Positions 25,835 to 34,723 of a stretch of DNA of 64,000 nt are shown piece by piece. The position numbers and the translations under genes are program-made. The notes beneath the pieces are model-generated. The model was not told the origin of the DNA and did no database searches. It saw only the letters and a program-made list of their open reading frames with translations. Position 1 is the stretch's first letter. The number at the start of each line of letters is the position of its first letter. The stretch is taken from positions 2,901,968 to 2,965,967 of the forward strand of contig CP036424.1 in assembly GCA_007745835.1 (NCBI GenBank), given 5' to 3'. The stretch comes from Planctomycetes bacterium MalM25 (GTDB taxonomy: Bacteria > Planctomycetota > Planctomycetia > Pirellulales > Lacipirellulaceae).

Positions 25835-27463
25835 TCAGGCCGTCTTCTCGAAGTCGCCGAGCTTGTACGCCTGCCAGTAGTCGTCGAGCTTGAGCTTGAC
25901 CTTGCCGCTCATCAGGTAGAGGCCGATCAGGTTCGGAACGGCCATCGCCAGGATCATCAGGTCGCTGAAATCCAGCACGTTCGAGGCGTCGATCACCGCC
26001 CCGAAGAAGACGGCGGCCAAGAAGAGCAGCCGGTAGGGGAGGGAGGCGCCCGCCCCGAAGAGGTAGTTGGCGCAGCGTTCTCCGTAGTAGCTCCAGCTGA
26101 TCATCGTCGAGTAGGCGAACAAGAGGACAGCGACCGCCAGGACGTACTTGAACCAGGGGACCGCGGAGCTGAACGCGAGGCTGGTGAGGGTCGCGCCCTC
26201 CTTGCCTTCAACAGCCGCCGCGTTCGCGGGGTCGGTGCAGACCCCCGTGATCACGATCACCAAACCGGTCATCGTGCAGATGACGACCGTGTCAATGAAC
26301 GGCTCCAACAGGGCGACGATTCCCTCGCGAATCGGGTACTTGGTCTTCGCCGCGGAGTGAGCGATAGCCGCGGAGCCGATGCCCGCCTCGTTCGAGAAGG
26401 CGGCTCGCTGGATGCCCATCATCGCGGCGCCAATCGCACCGCCAAAGACACTCTCTTTGGCCCAGGCGAGGCTGAGTATCTGACCGATCGCCTCACCGAT
26501 CTTGTCGTAATTCATCGCGAGGATGACAACCGCAGTGATCACATAAACCACACACATGAGTGGCACGATCTTCTCGGCGGTTGCCGCGATGCGGCGGATG
26601 CCGCCGATGATGACAACGCCGACCAGGGCCGCCATCACCAAGCCGTAGATCCAGCGTGTGTCGGCGAGGGCGTCGGGGGTGAACCCCATCCCACCGATCA
26701 AGGCCTCGTTCACGGCGAGCCGCGACTGTGAGACTTGGAACGCGCAACCCCCGCCGAACGAGGCGCCGATGCAAAGCACCGCGAACAGCGCCGCAAGCGG
26801 ACCGCCAAGCCACCCCAACCGCATGTCGGCGAGCCCCTCTCTCAAGTAACGCATCGGGCCGCCGGAGACGTGCCCGTCCTCGTCAACCCGCCGGTACATC
26901 TGCCCGAGGGTGCACTCGGTGAACTTGCTGCTCATGCCGAACAAGCCACACATGACCATCCAGAAGATCGCGCCCGGCCCGCCGAGGCCTACCGCCACCG
27001 CGACGCTGCCGATATTGCCAAGGCCGACCGTCGCCGACAACGCACTCGACAAAGCTTGAAAGTGCGTGACCTCGCCCGTGTCGTCATCGTCGTCGTAGTC
27101 CCCCTTGGTGACCCGGATGGCGTGCACGAAAGCGCGCAGGTTGATGAAGCCCATGCGGATCGTGAGGAAGATGGCGCCGATCGCCAGCCACGCCACGACG
27201 GCGGGCACGGTTTGCTCGGAGCCGACGTATTGCCCTAGGTCGTAGAACAAGAACGAGTACATCGGCCCAACGATCCACTCGCCAAAGAAGCCGTCCACCT
27301 GCTGCATCCAATCGGCGGTGCCTTCGGCGACCTCCGCGGCACTTTCAGCTACGGCGGGCGGGTCGGGCTGCACGTCGTCGGTCTCCTGGGCGATCGCCTG
27401 GGAGCTGAGCAGGCAAGCGCCCAGCAGGGCGATTCCGAGCAAGCGGAGTACCTGGAAGGGCAT
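25835..27463 (-). CDS. AGCS-family sodium:amino acid symporter
   Basis: 542 residues. A cleavable-looking signal sequence (1-25) and a short acidic extension precede the transporter, which is longer than the usual 450-500. Family segments include GFINLRAFVHAIRV, the LSSALSATVGLGNIGSVAVA sodium-site region, FWMVMCGLFGMSSKF and QRAAFSNEAGIGSAAIAHS. Predicted Na+-coupled uptake of alanine, glycine or a related amino acid in the inner membrane. Monocistronic, divergent from sufR. Confidence 0.9.
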   Translation of the reverse strand: MPFQVLRLLGIALLGACLLSSQAIAQETDDVQPDPPAVAESAAEVAEGTADWMQQVDGFFGEWIVGPMYSFLFYDLGQYVGSEQTVPAVVAWLAIGAIFLTIRMGFINLRAFVHAIRVTKGDYDDDDDTGEVTHFQALSSALSATVGLGNIGSVAVAVGLGGPGAIFWMVMCGLFGMSSKFTECTLGQMYRRVDEDGHVSGGPMRYLREGLADMRLGWLGGPLAALFAVLCIGASFGGGCAFQVSQSRLAVNEALIGGMGFTPDALADTRWIYGLVMAALVGVVIIGGIRRIAATAEKIVPLMCVVYVITAVVILAMNYDKIGEAIGQILSLAWAKESVFGGAIGAAMMGIQRAAFSNEAGIGSAAIAHSAAKTKYPIREGIVALLEPFIDTVVICTMTGLVIVITGVCTDPANAAAVEGKEGATLTSLAFSSAVPWFKYVLAVAVLLFAYSTMISWSYYGERCANYLFGAGASLPYRLLFLAAVFFGAVIDASNVLDFSDLMILAMAVPNLIGLYLMSGKVKLKLDDYWQAYKLGDFEKTA

Positions 27464-27668
27464 GCGTATCTCCCTCGTCAGCGGGGGCAGAAGGTCGGAG
27501 CGTTGTTAGAAAGCGTGCCGATTGGCGTCCTGGCCGGTCTCTTCGCAGACCGATCGCCGCCACTTGTAGAATATAAGTCGATTCAGATCAACAGTTTACG
27601 GCGGCGCCAGCAGGCTTGCTGCGACCCGATCTCAAATAAAACATTATGGGTTGTCGAAAATGCTTCTG

Positions 27669-27684
27669 ACCCTACGATATGGGT
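27669..27684. promoter_or_regulatory. Inverted repeat at the sufR start, possible SufR site
   Basis: ACCC and GGGT arms (27669-27672 and 27681-27684) surround 8 bases immediately before the ATG at 27688. Upstream DNA is AT-rich (about 27560-27690), as expected for a promoter. Position suggests an autoregulatory operator; the sequence is short, so this is a weak call. Confidence 0.3.
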
Positions 27685-27687
27685 GTT

Positions 27688-28362
27688 ATGAGCCTAAGCG
27701 AAGAACCCGACGCCCTGTTACTCGATCACCTGCGACGCCACGAAACGGCGTCCGTGGGCGAGTTGGGTGAATTGCTGGGCGTCACCGCGACGGCGATCCG
27801 CCAGCGGCTCAACCGGCTGATGGCCGAGGGCCTGATCGAGCGCCACCTCCGCCAGCCCGCCGCTGGCGAGGGGGAGAAACGGACCGGACGTGGCCGTCCG
27901 AGCTACGACTACCGGCTGACCGATCGCGGCCTCGAAGCCTCGGGCGACAACTACCACGACCTGGCGGAGATCCTCTGGCAGGAGATCCGCGGCATCGATG
28001 AGCCGAGCGTCCGCGTCGGGCTGATCAAGCGCGTCGCCGAACGGCTTGCGAGTCGTTACAGCGATCAGATGGGCGGCGAGGATCTCGCCGAGCGGATGCG
28101 CGAGCTCGTGAAGCTCATGGGCGAGCGCGAGGTGCCGGTCGATGTGGACGAGTCGGGCGGTTTGCCGGTTCTCACCATGCTGGCCTGCCCCTACCCCCAG
28201 CTGGCCCAGCAAGACCGCAGCATCTGCGCCGTCGAGAAGGTGATGATCAGCGAGGTCCTCGGCCAGGGCGTCCGCCTGAGCGAGTGCCGACTCGACGGGG
28301 GCGGCTGCTGCTCGTTCGAGCCGAGCAAGGCCGACGCCGAACCGGCGGCTTCAACGAACTAA
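27688..28362 (+). CDS. sufR: SufR-type Fe-S-responsive transcriptional regulator
   Basis: 224 residues from 27688 (another ATG at 27679 adds three). An N-terminal winged helix (LLDHLRRHETASVGELGELLGVTATAIRQRLNRLMAEGLIER, described in pieces here: helix-turn-helix around 14-45) is followed by a basic wing with GRGRPSY. The C-terminal half contains four or five cysteines in the spacing C-x12-C-x19-C-x6-C-C, the ligand pattern of SufR Fe-S sensors. SufR proteins repress suf operons when holding a cluster. It stands directly upstream of sufCBD, 90 bases away, which strongly supports the call. Confidence 0.85.
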   Translation: MSLSEEPDALLLDHLRRHETASVGELGELLGVTATAIRQRLNRLMAEGLIERHLRQPAAGEGEKRTGRGRPSYDYRLTDRGLEASGDNYHDLAEILWQEIRGIDEPSVRVGLIKRVAERLASRYSDQMGGEDLAERMRELVKLMGEREVPVDVDESGGLPVLTMLACPYPQLAQQDRSICAVEKVMISEVLGQGVRLSECRLDGGGCCSFEPSKADAEPAASTN

Positions 28363-28367
28363 CCAAT

Positions 28368-28377
28368 CAACCGGTTG
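28368..28377. promoter_or_regulatory. CAACCGGTTG palindrome before sufC
   Basis: A perfect 10-base palindrome six bases after the sufR stop, within CCAATCAACCGGTTGG. It lies 75 bases before the sufC start. A CAAC...GTTG inverted repeat is the type of sequence reported for cyanobacterial SufR sites, but the spacing here is shorter, so identity as a SufR operator is only a guess. Confidence 0.35.
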
Positions 28378-28452
28378 GCGAGATCGCCGGCCCCCCCCAT
28401 TAGACAGCTTCCCACCTGGCGTTAACCCGACGCCGCATCCTTTCTGAGTGAC

Positions 28453-29301
28453 ATGTCGAAGACCCTCAAGATCACGAACCTGCACGCGAGCGTTGAAGGC
28501 AAACCGATCCTCAACGGCGTGAGCCTCACGATCAACCGAGGCGAAACCCACGCCCTGATGGGGCCCAACGGCAGCGGCAAGAGCACGCTGGGCAACGTCG
28601 TGATGGGCCACCCGTCGTACGAAGTGACCGAGGGCACGATCGAGCTGGTCGACGCCGAAGGCAATTCGACCGACGTGCTCGACCTGGATCCCTCCGAACG
28701 TGCCCGCGCGGGCCTGTTCATGGCGTTCCAACGCCCTATGGCGATCCCCGGCGTCAAGCTGGCCGACTTCATGCGGCACGCCACGTCGAACGTCCGCAAC
28801 CCGGAGCGGAAAGAGGGCGAGGACCTGATCCCGATGCGGGAGTTCCGCAAGGAGATCAAGGAGAAGATGGATCACCTGCGGATGGATCCCGACTTCGCTC
28901 GCCGGTACGTGAACGACGGCTTCTCGGGCGGCGAAATGAAGCGGGCCGAGATCCTGCAGATGGCGATGCTCCGCCCCCAGTTCGCGATCCTCGACGAGAC
29001 CGACAGCGGCCTCGACGTCGACGCCGTGAAGCTCGCGAGCGAGTCGATCGCTGAGATCTCGGGCGACGCCTCCCAAGACGGCGCCATGGGCACCCTGATC
29101 ATCACGCACCACGACAAGCTGCTGGAGCGCAACACGCCCGACTTCACGCACGTGATCCTCGGCGGCCGCATCGTCGAGACGGGCGGCGTCGAGCTCGCTC
29201 ACGAGTTGCACAACGAGGGCTACGACCGCATCCGTGCCGATTACCCCGAAGCGGCCCAGCTCAACCAGCAGATGCAAGAAGACGACGCCGTCGCGGTCTA
29301 G
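28453..29301 (+). CDS. sufC: Fe-S cluster assembly ATPase SufC
   Basis: 282 residues with the SufC ABC-ATPase features: Walker A GPNGSGKST (37-45), a FMAFQRP Q-loop, the signature FSGGEMKR near 157, the SufC-typical DETDSGLDVDAV Walker B region and the switch histidine in IITHHDKLL. SufC drives the SufBCD scaffold that builds Fe-S clusters in the cytoplasm. It is the first structural gene after sufR. The acidic extra loop and the C-terminal extension are within the family range. No clear ribosome binding site is seen. Confidence 0.96.
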   Translation: MSKTLKITNLHASVEGKPILNGVSLTINRGETHALMGPNGSGKSTLGNVVMGHPSYEVTEGTIELVDAEGNSTDVLDLDPSERARAGLFMAFQRPMAIPGVKLADFMRHATSNVRNPERKEGEDLIPMREFRKEIKEKMDHLRMDPDFARRYVNDGFSGGEMKRAEILQMAMLRPQFAILDETDSGLDVDAVKLASESIAEISGDASQDGAMGTLIITHHDKLLERNTPDFTHVILGGRIVETGGVELAHELHNEGYDRIRADYPEAAQLNQQMQEDDAVAV

Positions 29302-29332
29302 TTCATCTGCTTTATCAACTAAATGAATTAAC

Positions 29333-29400
29333 CACGGAGTCACGGAGAGCACCGAGAAAGAAGCCGGGGAATGTAACTCCGTGCTCTCCGTGGCTCCGTG
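29333..29400. repeat. Inverted repeat between sufC and sufB
   Basis: Arms CACGGAGTCACGGAGAGCAC (29333-29352) and its near-complement at 29381-29400 (one mismatch) enclose a 28-base spacer within the sufC-sufB gap. In the transcript this would form a stable hairpin with no T-tract. The ACCACGGAG ends resemble the ACCACAAAG ends of the elements at 1065 and 2711, so it may be a related dispersed repeat. Confidence 0.6.
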
Positions 29401-29424
29401 ATGCAAAGGAATAAGTAAGAAGCT

Positions 29425-30855
29425 ATGGCCACCGACACGATCCCAACCGCCGGCGACGTCGAACCCGTCGACGACGTCCCGCAGGAGATCAACAAGTACG
29501 ACTTCGTCACGCCGACCACCGGCGTGTTCAAGGCGCGCAAGGGCCTGAGCCGCGAGGTCGTCGAGCAGATCTCCGAGATGAAGGGCGAGCCCGACTGGAT
29601 GCGCGACTTCCGCCTGAAGTCGCTCGAGATCTTCGAGTCGAAGCCGATGCCCGAATGGGGCGGCGACATCGGCATCGATTTCGACGAGGTCTACTACTAC
29701 CTCAAGCCGACCGAAGGGCAAGGCAAGACCTGGGACGACGTCCCCCAGGAGATCAAGGACACCTTCGATAAGCTCGGCATCCCCGAAGCGGAGCGTAAGT
29801 TCCTCGCGGGCGTGAAGGCGCAGTTCGAGAGCGAGGTCGTTTACGGCTCGCTCCAAGAGGACCTCGCCAAGCAGGGCGTCATCTTCACGGACACCGACAC
29901 GGCCGTGAAGGAGCACCCCGAGCTGCTCCGCGAGTACTTCGGCACGATCATCCCGCCCGAAGACAATAAGTTCGCCGCGCTGAACTCGGCCGTCTGGTCG
30001 GGCGGGTCGTTCATTTACGTGCCGCCCGGCGTGCACATCGAGTTCCCTCTGCAGGCCTACTTCCGCATCAACGCGGAGAGCATGGGCCAGTTCGAGCGGA
30101 CGCTCATCATCGTCGACGAAGGCGCCTCGATCCATTACGTCGAGGGCTGCACGGCCCCGATGTACTCGACCGAGAGCCTCCACTCGGCGGTGGTTGAGGT
30201 CGTGGTCAAGAAGAACGGCCGCGCCCGCTACACGACGATCCAGAACTGGGCGAACAACATCTACAACTTGGTGACGAAGCGCGCCGTCGCGTACCAGGAC
30301 GCCCTCATGGAATGGGTCGACGGCAACCTCGGCTCGCAGCTCACGATGAAGTACCCGGCGGTCTACATGATGGAGCCGGGCGCGCGGGGCGAGATCCTCT
30401 CGATCGCGTTCGCCAGTGCCGGCCAGCACCAGGACGCCGGCGCCAAGGTCGTCCACTGCGCTCCCAACACGAGCAGCCGCATCGTGAGCAAGAGCATCAG
30501 CAAGAACGGTGGGCGGGGCAGCTACCGCGGCCTCTGCAAAGTCGAGGACGGCGCCACCGGCGCCAAGAGCAACGTGGTGTGCGACGCCCTCATCCTCGAC
30601 CCCGAGAGCCGCACTGACACCTATCCCTACATCGAAGTCGAAGAGCAGGACGTGCAGATCGAGCACGAGGCGTCCGTCTCCCGCATCGGCGAGGAGCAGC
30701 TCTTCTACCTGATGAGCCGCGGCCTGACCGAGGCCGAAGCGAGCTCGATGATCGTGTCGGGCTTCATCGAGCCGCTCGTCAAAGAGCTGCCGATGGAGTA
30801 CGCCGTCGAGATGAACCGGCTGATCGAGCTGCAGATGGAAGGCAGCGTCGGCTGA
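29425..30855 (+). CDS. sufB: Fe-S cluster assembly protein SufB
   Basis: 476 residues. The family segments are clear: [15 protein letters not shown], the [19 protein letters not shown] motif, [20 protein letters not shown] and [15 protein letters not shown], ending with the conserved [10 protein letters not shown]-x-x-M-I-V region. SufB binds SufC and SufD and is the main scaffold of the SufBCD complex. AAGGA lies about 14 bases before the start. It follows sufC after 123 bases holding the inverted repeat. Confidence 0.97.
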   Translation: MATDTIPTAGDVEPVDDVPQEINKYDFVTPTTGVFKARKGLSREVVEQISEMKGEPDWMRDFRLKSLEIFESKPMPEWGGDIGIDFDEVYYYLKPTEGQGKTWDDVPQEIKDTFDKLGIPEAERKFLAGVKAQFESEVVYGSLQEDLAKQGVIFTDTDTAVKEHPELLREYFGTIIPPEDNKFAALNSAVWSGGSFIYVPPGVHIEFPLQAYFRINAESMGQFERTLIIVDEGASIHYVEGCTAPMYSTESLHSAVVEVVVKKNGRARYTTIQNWANNIYNLVTKRAVAYQDALMEWVDGNLGSQLTMKYPAVYMMEPGARGEILSIAFASAGQHQDAGAKVVHCAPNTSSRIVSKSISKNGGRGSYRGLCKVEDGATGAKSNVVCDALILDPESRTDTYPYIEVEEQDVQIEHEASVSRIGEEQLFYLMSRGLTEAEASSMIVSGFIEPLVKELPMEYAVEMNRLIELQMEGSVG

Positions 30856-30934
30856 GCACGCTCCCTCTCTAGCTCCACACACGCATCCATTCCCCCCGGG
30901 CCATTGATCCGGGGCTAGCACGAAGTGAATCGTC

Positions 30935-32239
30935 ATGACGAGTACGGAAGCCGCCGACTTCGGCGCCTTGATCGCTGAACGTTCCGACGAGCCGGCCTGG
31001 CTCACCGAGCGCCGCCAGCGCGCCTGGAACGCCTTCGAGTCTGCCAATTGGCCGTCCAGCAAGGACGAAGAGTGGATGCGGACCGACATCCGCCTCTTCA
31101 AGCTCGACAAGTTCTCACCGGCGCCGGCGGATAACGCGCAGCCCGGGGGCGAAGCTCTGCTCGCCAAGGGCGTGGACCTGGGCGGCCGGATTGAGAGCGT
31201 CAACGGCCGGGCGATCGTGTCGCAGCTCGACGACGACCTCGCCGCGAAGGGCGTGATCTTCGGCGGGCTCAGTCAAGCGGTTGTCGATCACAGCGAGACG
31301 CTCCAAGCGATTTTCGACAAGGAAGTGGTGAGCCCCACGTACGACCGCTTCGCCATGCTCAACGACGCCTGCTGGACGGGCGGCGTCGTGCTCTATGTGC
31401 CGAAGAACGTCCACCTCGAGAAGCCGCTGCACGCCATCTCCCGCCTCGCCGGCGCGGGCGCGAGCGACTTCTCCAAGACGATCGTCGTGCTCGAGGAGGG
31501 CGCCGAAGCGACGCTCCTCATGGAGACCGATTCGGACGACGAGACCACTTCTGGACTACACAACGGCACGATCGAGATCGTCGTCGGCAAGGGGGCGAAA
31601 CTCCGCTACGTGAACCTGCAGAACTGGAACAACCGCACGTGGCACTTCGGACACCAGAAGGCGATCGTCGGGAAGCAGGCGCAGCTCCAGTGGACGATCG
31701 GCGCGCTCGGCTCGCGTCTGGCGAAGGTCAACCAGCGCGTTGCGTTGGCCGGCTCCGACGCGGAGGCCCAGGTCAACGGCGTCATGTTCACCGAGGGCAA
31801 GCAGCACCTCTGCTACAACACGCACCAGCACCACGAGGCGCCCTACTGCCGGAGCGACCTGCTCTACAAGAACGCACTGCAGGACCAATCGCGCACCGTC
31901 TGGCGCGGCATGATCGGCGTCGACGAGGCGGGCCAGCGGACCGACGCCTACCAGCGCAACGACAACCTGATGCTCACCTCGGACGCCCGCGCCGACTCGA
32001 TCCCGGGCCTCGAGATCGAGGCGGACGACGTCCGCTGCACCCACGGCAGCACGTCGGGCCGCGTCGACGACACGATGATCTACTACGCCATGAGCCGCGG
32101 CTACACCCGGCAAGAGGCGGTCCGCATGATCGTCACCGGATTCTTCCAACAGGTCTTCGACCGCATCACGATCGACAGCGTCCGCGAGGCGCTCGGCGAA
32201 GCGATCGGCCAGCGCGTGCAGGATTTGCCAAACCAATGA
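30935..32239 (+). CDS. sufD: Fe-S cluster assembly protein SufD
   Basis: 434 residues sharing the SufB/SufD beta-helix core: FAMLNDACWTGGVVLYVPKNV, the NLQNWNNRTWHF segment, CYNTHQHHEAPYCRSDLLYK and the C-terminal AMSRGYTRQEAVRMIVTGFF. The N-terminal helical part (W-L-T-E-R-R-Q-R-A-W-N-x-F) is typical of SufD. It forms the SufBCD scaffold with the two preceding products. Its stop overlaps the Rieske gene start by four bases (ATGA), indicating coupled translation. Confidence 0.95.
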   Translation: MTSTEAADFGALIAERSDEPAWLTERRQRAWNAFESANWPSSKDEEWMRTDIRLFKLDKFSPAPADNAQPGGEALLAKGVDLGGRIESVNGRAIVSQLDDDLAAKGVIFGGLSQAVVDHSETLQAIFDKEVVSPTYDRFAMLNDACWTGGVVLYVPKNVHLEKPLHAISRLAGAGASDFSKTIVVLEEGAEATLLMETDSDDETTSGLHNGTIEIVVGKGAKLRYVNLQNWNNRTWHFGHQKAIVGKQAQLQWTIGALGSRLAKVNQRVALAGSDAEAQVNGVMFTEGKQHLCYNTHQHHEAPYCRSDLLYKNALQDQSRTVWRGMIGVDEAGQRTDAYQRNDNLMLTSDARADSIPGLEIEADDVRCTHGSTSGRVDDTMIYYAMSRGYTRQEAVRMIVTGFFQQVFDRITIDSVREALGEAIGQRVQDLPNQ

Positions 32240-32562
32240 GCGATTATGAATCGGTTGGGCAGATCAGCGAGTTTGCGGACCCTTCATCGACCCTTGTCGA
32301 GGTCGATGACGAGGCGATCGTATTGATCCACGCAGCGGGGCGCTTCTATGCGCTCGACGACGTCTGCACACACGACGGCGGGCCGCTCAGTGATGGGCCG
32401 CTCGACTGCGAGGACCAGACGCCCTCGATCGCCTGCCCGCGTCACGGCGCCAAGTTCGCCCTCGGAACGGGCGCCGCGTTGACCATGCCCGCCACCAAGC
32501 CGACGCGCGTTCACGAGACCAAGGTCGAGGGCGACCAGGTCTTCGTCCGACTCAGCGAATAG
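32236..32562 (+). CDS. Rieske [2Fe-2S] ferredoxin of the suf cluster
   Basis: 108 residues with the two Rieske ligand motifs C44-T-H46 and C67-P-R-H70, which bind a [2Fe-2S] cluster through two Cys and two His. Start ATG overlaps the sufD stop. This small ferredoxin-type protein is commonly placed in suf operons of several phyla; its redox partner is not known. A role in supplying electrons to cluster assembly, or as a cluster client, is inference from position. Confidence 0.9.
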   Translation: MSDYESVGQISEFADPSSTLVEVDDEAIVLIHAAGRFYALDDVCTHDGGPLSDGPLDCEDQTPSIACPRHGAKFALGTGAALTMPATKPTRVHETKVEGDQVFVRLSE

Positions 32563-32582
32563 CGATTATTAGGAGCTCCATC

Positions 32583-32906
32583 ATGCCCCTCACCGAAGAC
32601 GCCGTCCGCGAAGCGCTCAAAGAGGTCATCGACCCGGAGCTGTTCGTCAACATTGTCGATCTCGGACTGATCTACGACGTCACGATCACGCCCACCGAAG
32701 GCGAGGCGGAGACCGAGGACGTCGCGATCGACATGACAATGACCAGCCCCGCCTGCCCCGCGGGACCGCAGCTCGTGTCGAACTCGAACGACGCCATCAA
32801 GAAGCTCGAGGGGGTGGGCGAGGTCGAGGTGAAGGTCGTCATGACCCCCCCCTGGTCGCCCGACCGGATGACCGAGGACGCCCGCGATCAGCTTGGGATC
32901 TTTTAG
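32583..32906 (+). CDS. MIP18-family (SufT-like) Fe-S maturation protein
   Basis: 107 residues of the DUF59/MIP18 type: EVIDPELFVNIVDLGLIYDV, the MTSPACPAG segment with a conserved cysteine (C58) and a C-terminal PPWSPDRMTEDAR. AGGAG precedes the start. SufT-like proteins help to mature Fe-S enzymes. The gene follows the Rieske gene by 20 bases, ending the suf block. A cysteine desulfurase (SufS) and SufU/SufE are not present in the window. Confidence 0.88.
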   Translation: MPLTEDAVREALKEVIDPELFVNIVDLGLIYDVTITPTEGEAETEDVAIDMTMTSPACPAGPQLVSNSNDAIKKLEGVGEVEVKVVMTPPWSPDRMTEDARDQLGIF

Positions 32907-32907
32907 C

Positions 32908-32921
32908 GGTCTTTAAAGACC
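32908..32921 (+). terminator. GGTCTTTAAAGACC palindrome after the suf block
   Basis: A perfect 14-base palindrome begins one base after the stop of the sufT-like gene. It lacks a T-tract, so it may be a weak terminator or an RNA-stability hairpin for the suf transcript. Confidence 0.4.
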
Positions 32922-33090
32922 AAGAGGCGAGCATTCGGTTAGGCAGGTCATCCCACTGAAGCGCTCAGCGGAGGCTTCGACTTCCCACAGCGCTGCGTAG
33001 GGCGGTGTCGTTAGCGAAGTAGGTTTACCCGGCTGGCACGCTCACGGGAGAGCGATGCCCCCCGGCAACCTATAGCTTCGCAGCCTCACC

Positions 33091-34488
33091 ATGATCACGC
33101 CTCGCGTCCCCCCCGTCGATGAGCCCCGCCACTTCGAGCCGCACGAGCTCTTCTTCTCGCTGACCGACCCCAAGGGCCGCATCCGTTTCGGCAACCAGGT
33201 CTTCACGCGGGTGTCTGGGTACGAAGAGAACGAGTTGATCGGGAAGCCGCACAACCTGATCCGGCATCCCGACGTGCCGCGGTGCGTGTTCCGTCTGCTC
33301 TGGGACTACCTCGAAGCGGGCAAGACGATCGCCGCCTACGTTAAGAACCTGGCGGCGGACGGGCGTTACTACTGGGTCCTGGCCGTCGTGTCTCCCTGCC
33401 GCAAGGGCTACTTGTCCGTGCGGCTCAACCCGTCCACGCCCGTCTTCGACACGGTCCGTTCCGCCTACGCCCGCGCGCTCGAGATCGAGTCGGCGGTCGA
33501 GGAGGACCGCGGCAAGCAGGCCGCGATCGAGGCGTCGCTGGCCGACCTGACCGAGCAACTCGGCGGGCTCGGCTTCGACAGCTACGACGACTTCATGCGC
33601 GCCGCGTTGCGAGCGGAGCTCGACGCGCGCAGCCAACTGCCCCAGGCGTACCCGGCGCTGTCGGACGAAGGCGACCCGACCGGGGAGCTGGCCTCGTTGC
33701 ACGGGGTGCTCGAGAGCCTCAACGGGCAGCTCGCCGAGGTCTTCGATTGCCTGGATGTGTTCGAGCAGCTCAGCGACACCCTCAACGACAAGCACGCGGT
33801 GCTCGAAGAACTCGGCCCCTCCCTGAGCTTCCTGGCGCTCAACACGCACGTCTCCGCGTCGCGGCTGGGCGATGAGGGGGCGGTCCTCTCGGTGATCTCG
33901 AAGAACCTCAGCGAGCGTTCCAAGCAGGCGGACCGCCTCATCGGCGCGATCATGCAGCTCATGAAGCCGGTCTGCGACACCGCGCGCGGGGTCGCCTTCG
34001 ATGTCGAGGTCGCGCAGATCGAGGCCGAGGTCTGCGAGGCGTTCGTGGCGGAGCTGTGCGACGAGAGTGCGGACGCCCCGGGCGTGCATGAAAGCCTTGC
34101 GATCTTGCTGGAAGAGCTCGCCAGCCGCTGCCGCTCGCTCCTCGAGACGCTTCGACAACTGACCCGTGATGTCGAGACCATGCGCAGCGCTGCGCAGGAC
34201 CTCATTGGGCAAATCGGCCAGATGCAGGTCACCCAGCTCAACGGCCGCATCGAGATCGCTTCGATCCACGCGGCGACCGGCTTCCTGGCCATCTTTGATG
34301 ACGTCGCCAAGATCGTCGCCGAAGCGCGTATCGACTGCGATGAAGTGATCGAGCTGCTCACCGGCACAGGCGAGGAACTGCGGACGTTGCTGACGATCGA
34401 AGGGTCGCTAACGGCTAACCTAAGTGAAATCAGTGGCCACGAGCGGCGGTCGCATGAGCAGGCCTCCTTGGTCGTTGCCGTGAGCTAG
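33091..34488 (+). CDS. Aer-like PAS-domain chemotaxis protein
   Basis: 465 residues with no signal peptide or clear membrane helix. Residues about 15-115 are an Aer-type PAS domain: a D-P-K-G-R-I-R-F-G-N-Q segment, FTRVSGYEENELIGKPHN and LIRHPDVPRCVF. The rest is a long helical region whose C-terminal part (Q-L-N-G-R-I-E-I-A-S-I-H-A-A-T-G-F-L-A-I-F) faintly resembles the methyl-accepting hairpin but lacks its consensus, so coupling to CheA/CheW is uncertain. Family members sense redox state or oxygen through FAD. A divergent function from true receptors is possible. Confidence 0.7.
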   Translation: MITPRVPPVDEPRHFEPHELFFSLTDPKGRIRFGNQVFTRVSGYEENELIGKPHNLIRHPDVPRCVFRLLWDYLEAGKTIAAYVKNLAADGRYYWVLAVVSPCRKGYLSVRLNPSTPVFDTVRSAYARALEIESAVEEDRGKQAAIEASLADLTEQLGGLGFDSYDDFMRAALRAELDARSQLPQAYPALSDEGDPTGELASLHGVLESLNGQLAEVFDCLDVFEQLSDTLNDKHAVLEELGPSLSFLALNTHVSASRLGDEGAVLSVISKNLSERSKQADRLIGAIMQLMKPVCDTARGVAFDVEVAQIEAEVCEAFVAELCDESADAPGVHESLAILLEELASRCRSLLETLRQLTRDVETMRSAAQDLIGQIGQMQVTQLNGRIEIASIHAATGFLAIFDDVAKIVAEARIDCDEVIELLTGTGEELRTLLTIEGSLTANLSEISGHERRSHEQASLVVAVS

Positions 34489-34723
34489 CCCGGGCCTGCC
34501 CGGGAGCTCGTGGTAATCCCCTCCGATATGCCCCGGCTAAATGGGGAAAAAACGTCGTCCGAGGGGGCAAATTGCATACAACCCCCAATTCATCTCGTTA
34601 GGATAGACCTCTAATCCTGCGATGCGCGGCGCCCTTCCACTCGGGATGCGTCGACGGGGCGGACAAACGATCGCCGCAGGAACTTCATGCCTCACCCCGG
34701 CCGATCCTTCTCTGGATAACTCG

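Noticed and set aside
28351-31203. 950-codon open frame on the minus strand opposite sufC and sufB
   Set aside because: It is antisense to highly conserved suf genes, is rich in Arg/His/Asp/Val as expected for a shadow of GC-biased codons, and has no domain or ribosome binding site.
33029-33045. TGGCACG site before the Aer-like gene as a second sigma-54 promoter
   Set aside because: The -24 half is present but the -12 TTGC is missing at the proper spacing.
33000-33090. Possible riboswitch before the Aer-like gene
   Set aside because: The GGCAACC-type end suggested a riboswitch, but I could not fit conserved c-di-GMP or SAM riboswitch elements.
7668-34529. 13-base repeat TCCCCTCCGATAT at about 7668 and 34518
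   Set aside because: Shared 13-mers are expected by chance in a window of this size and the flanks do not match.
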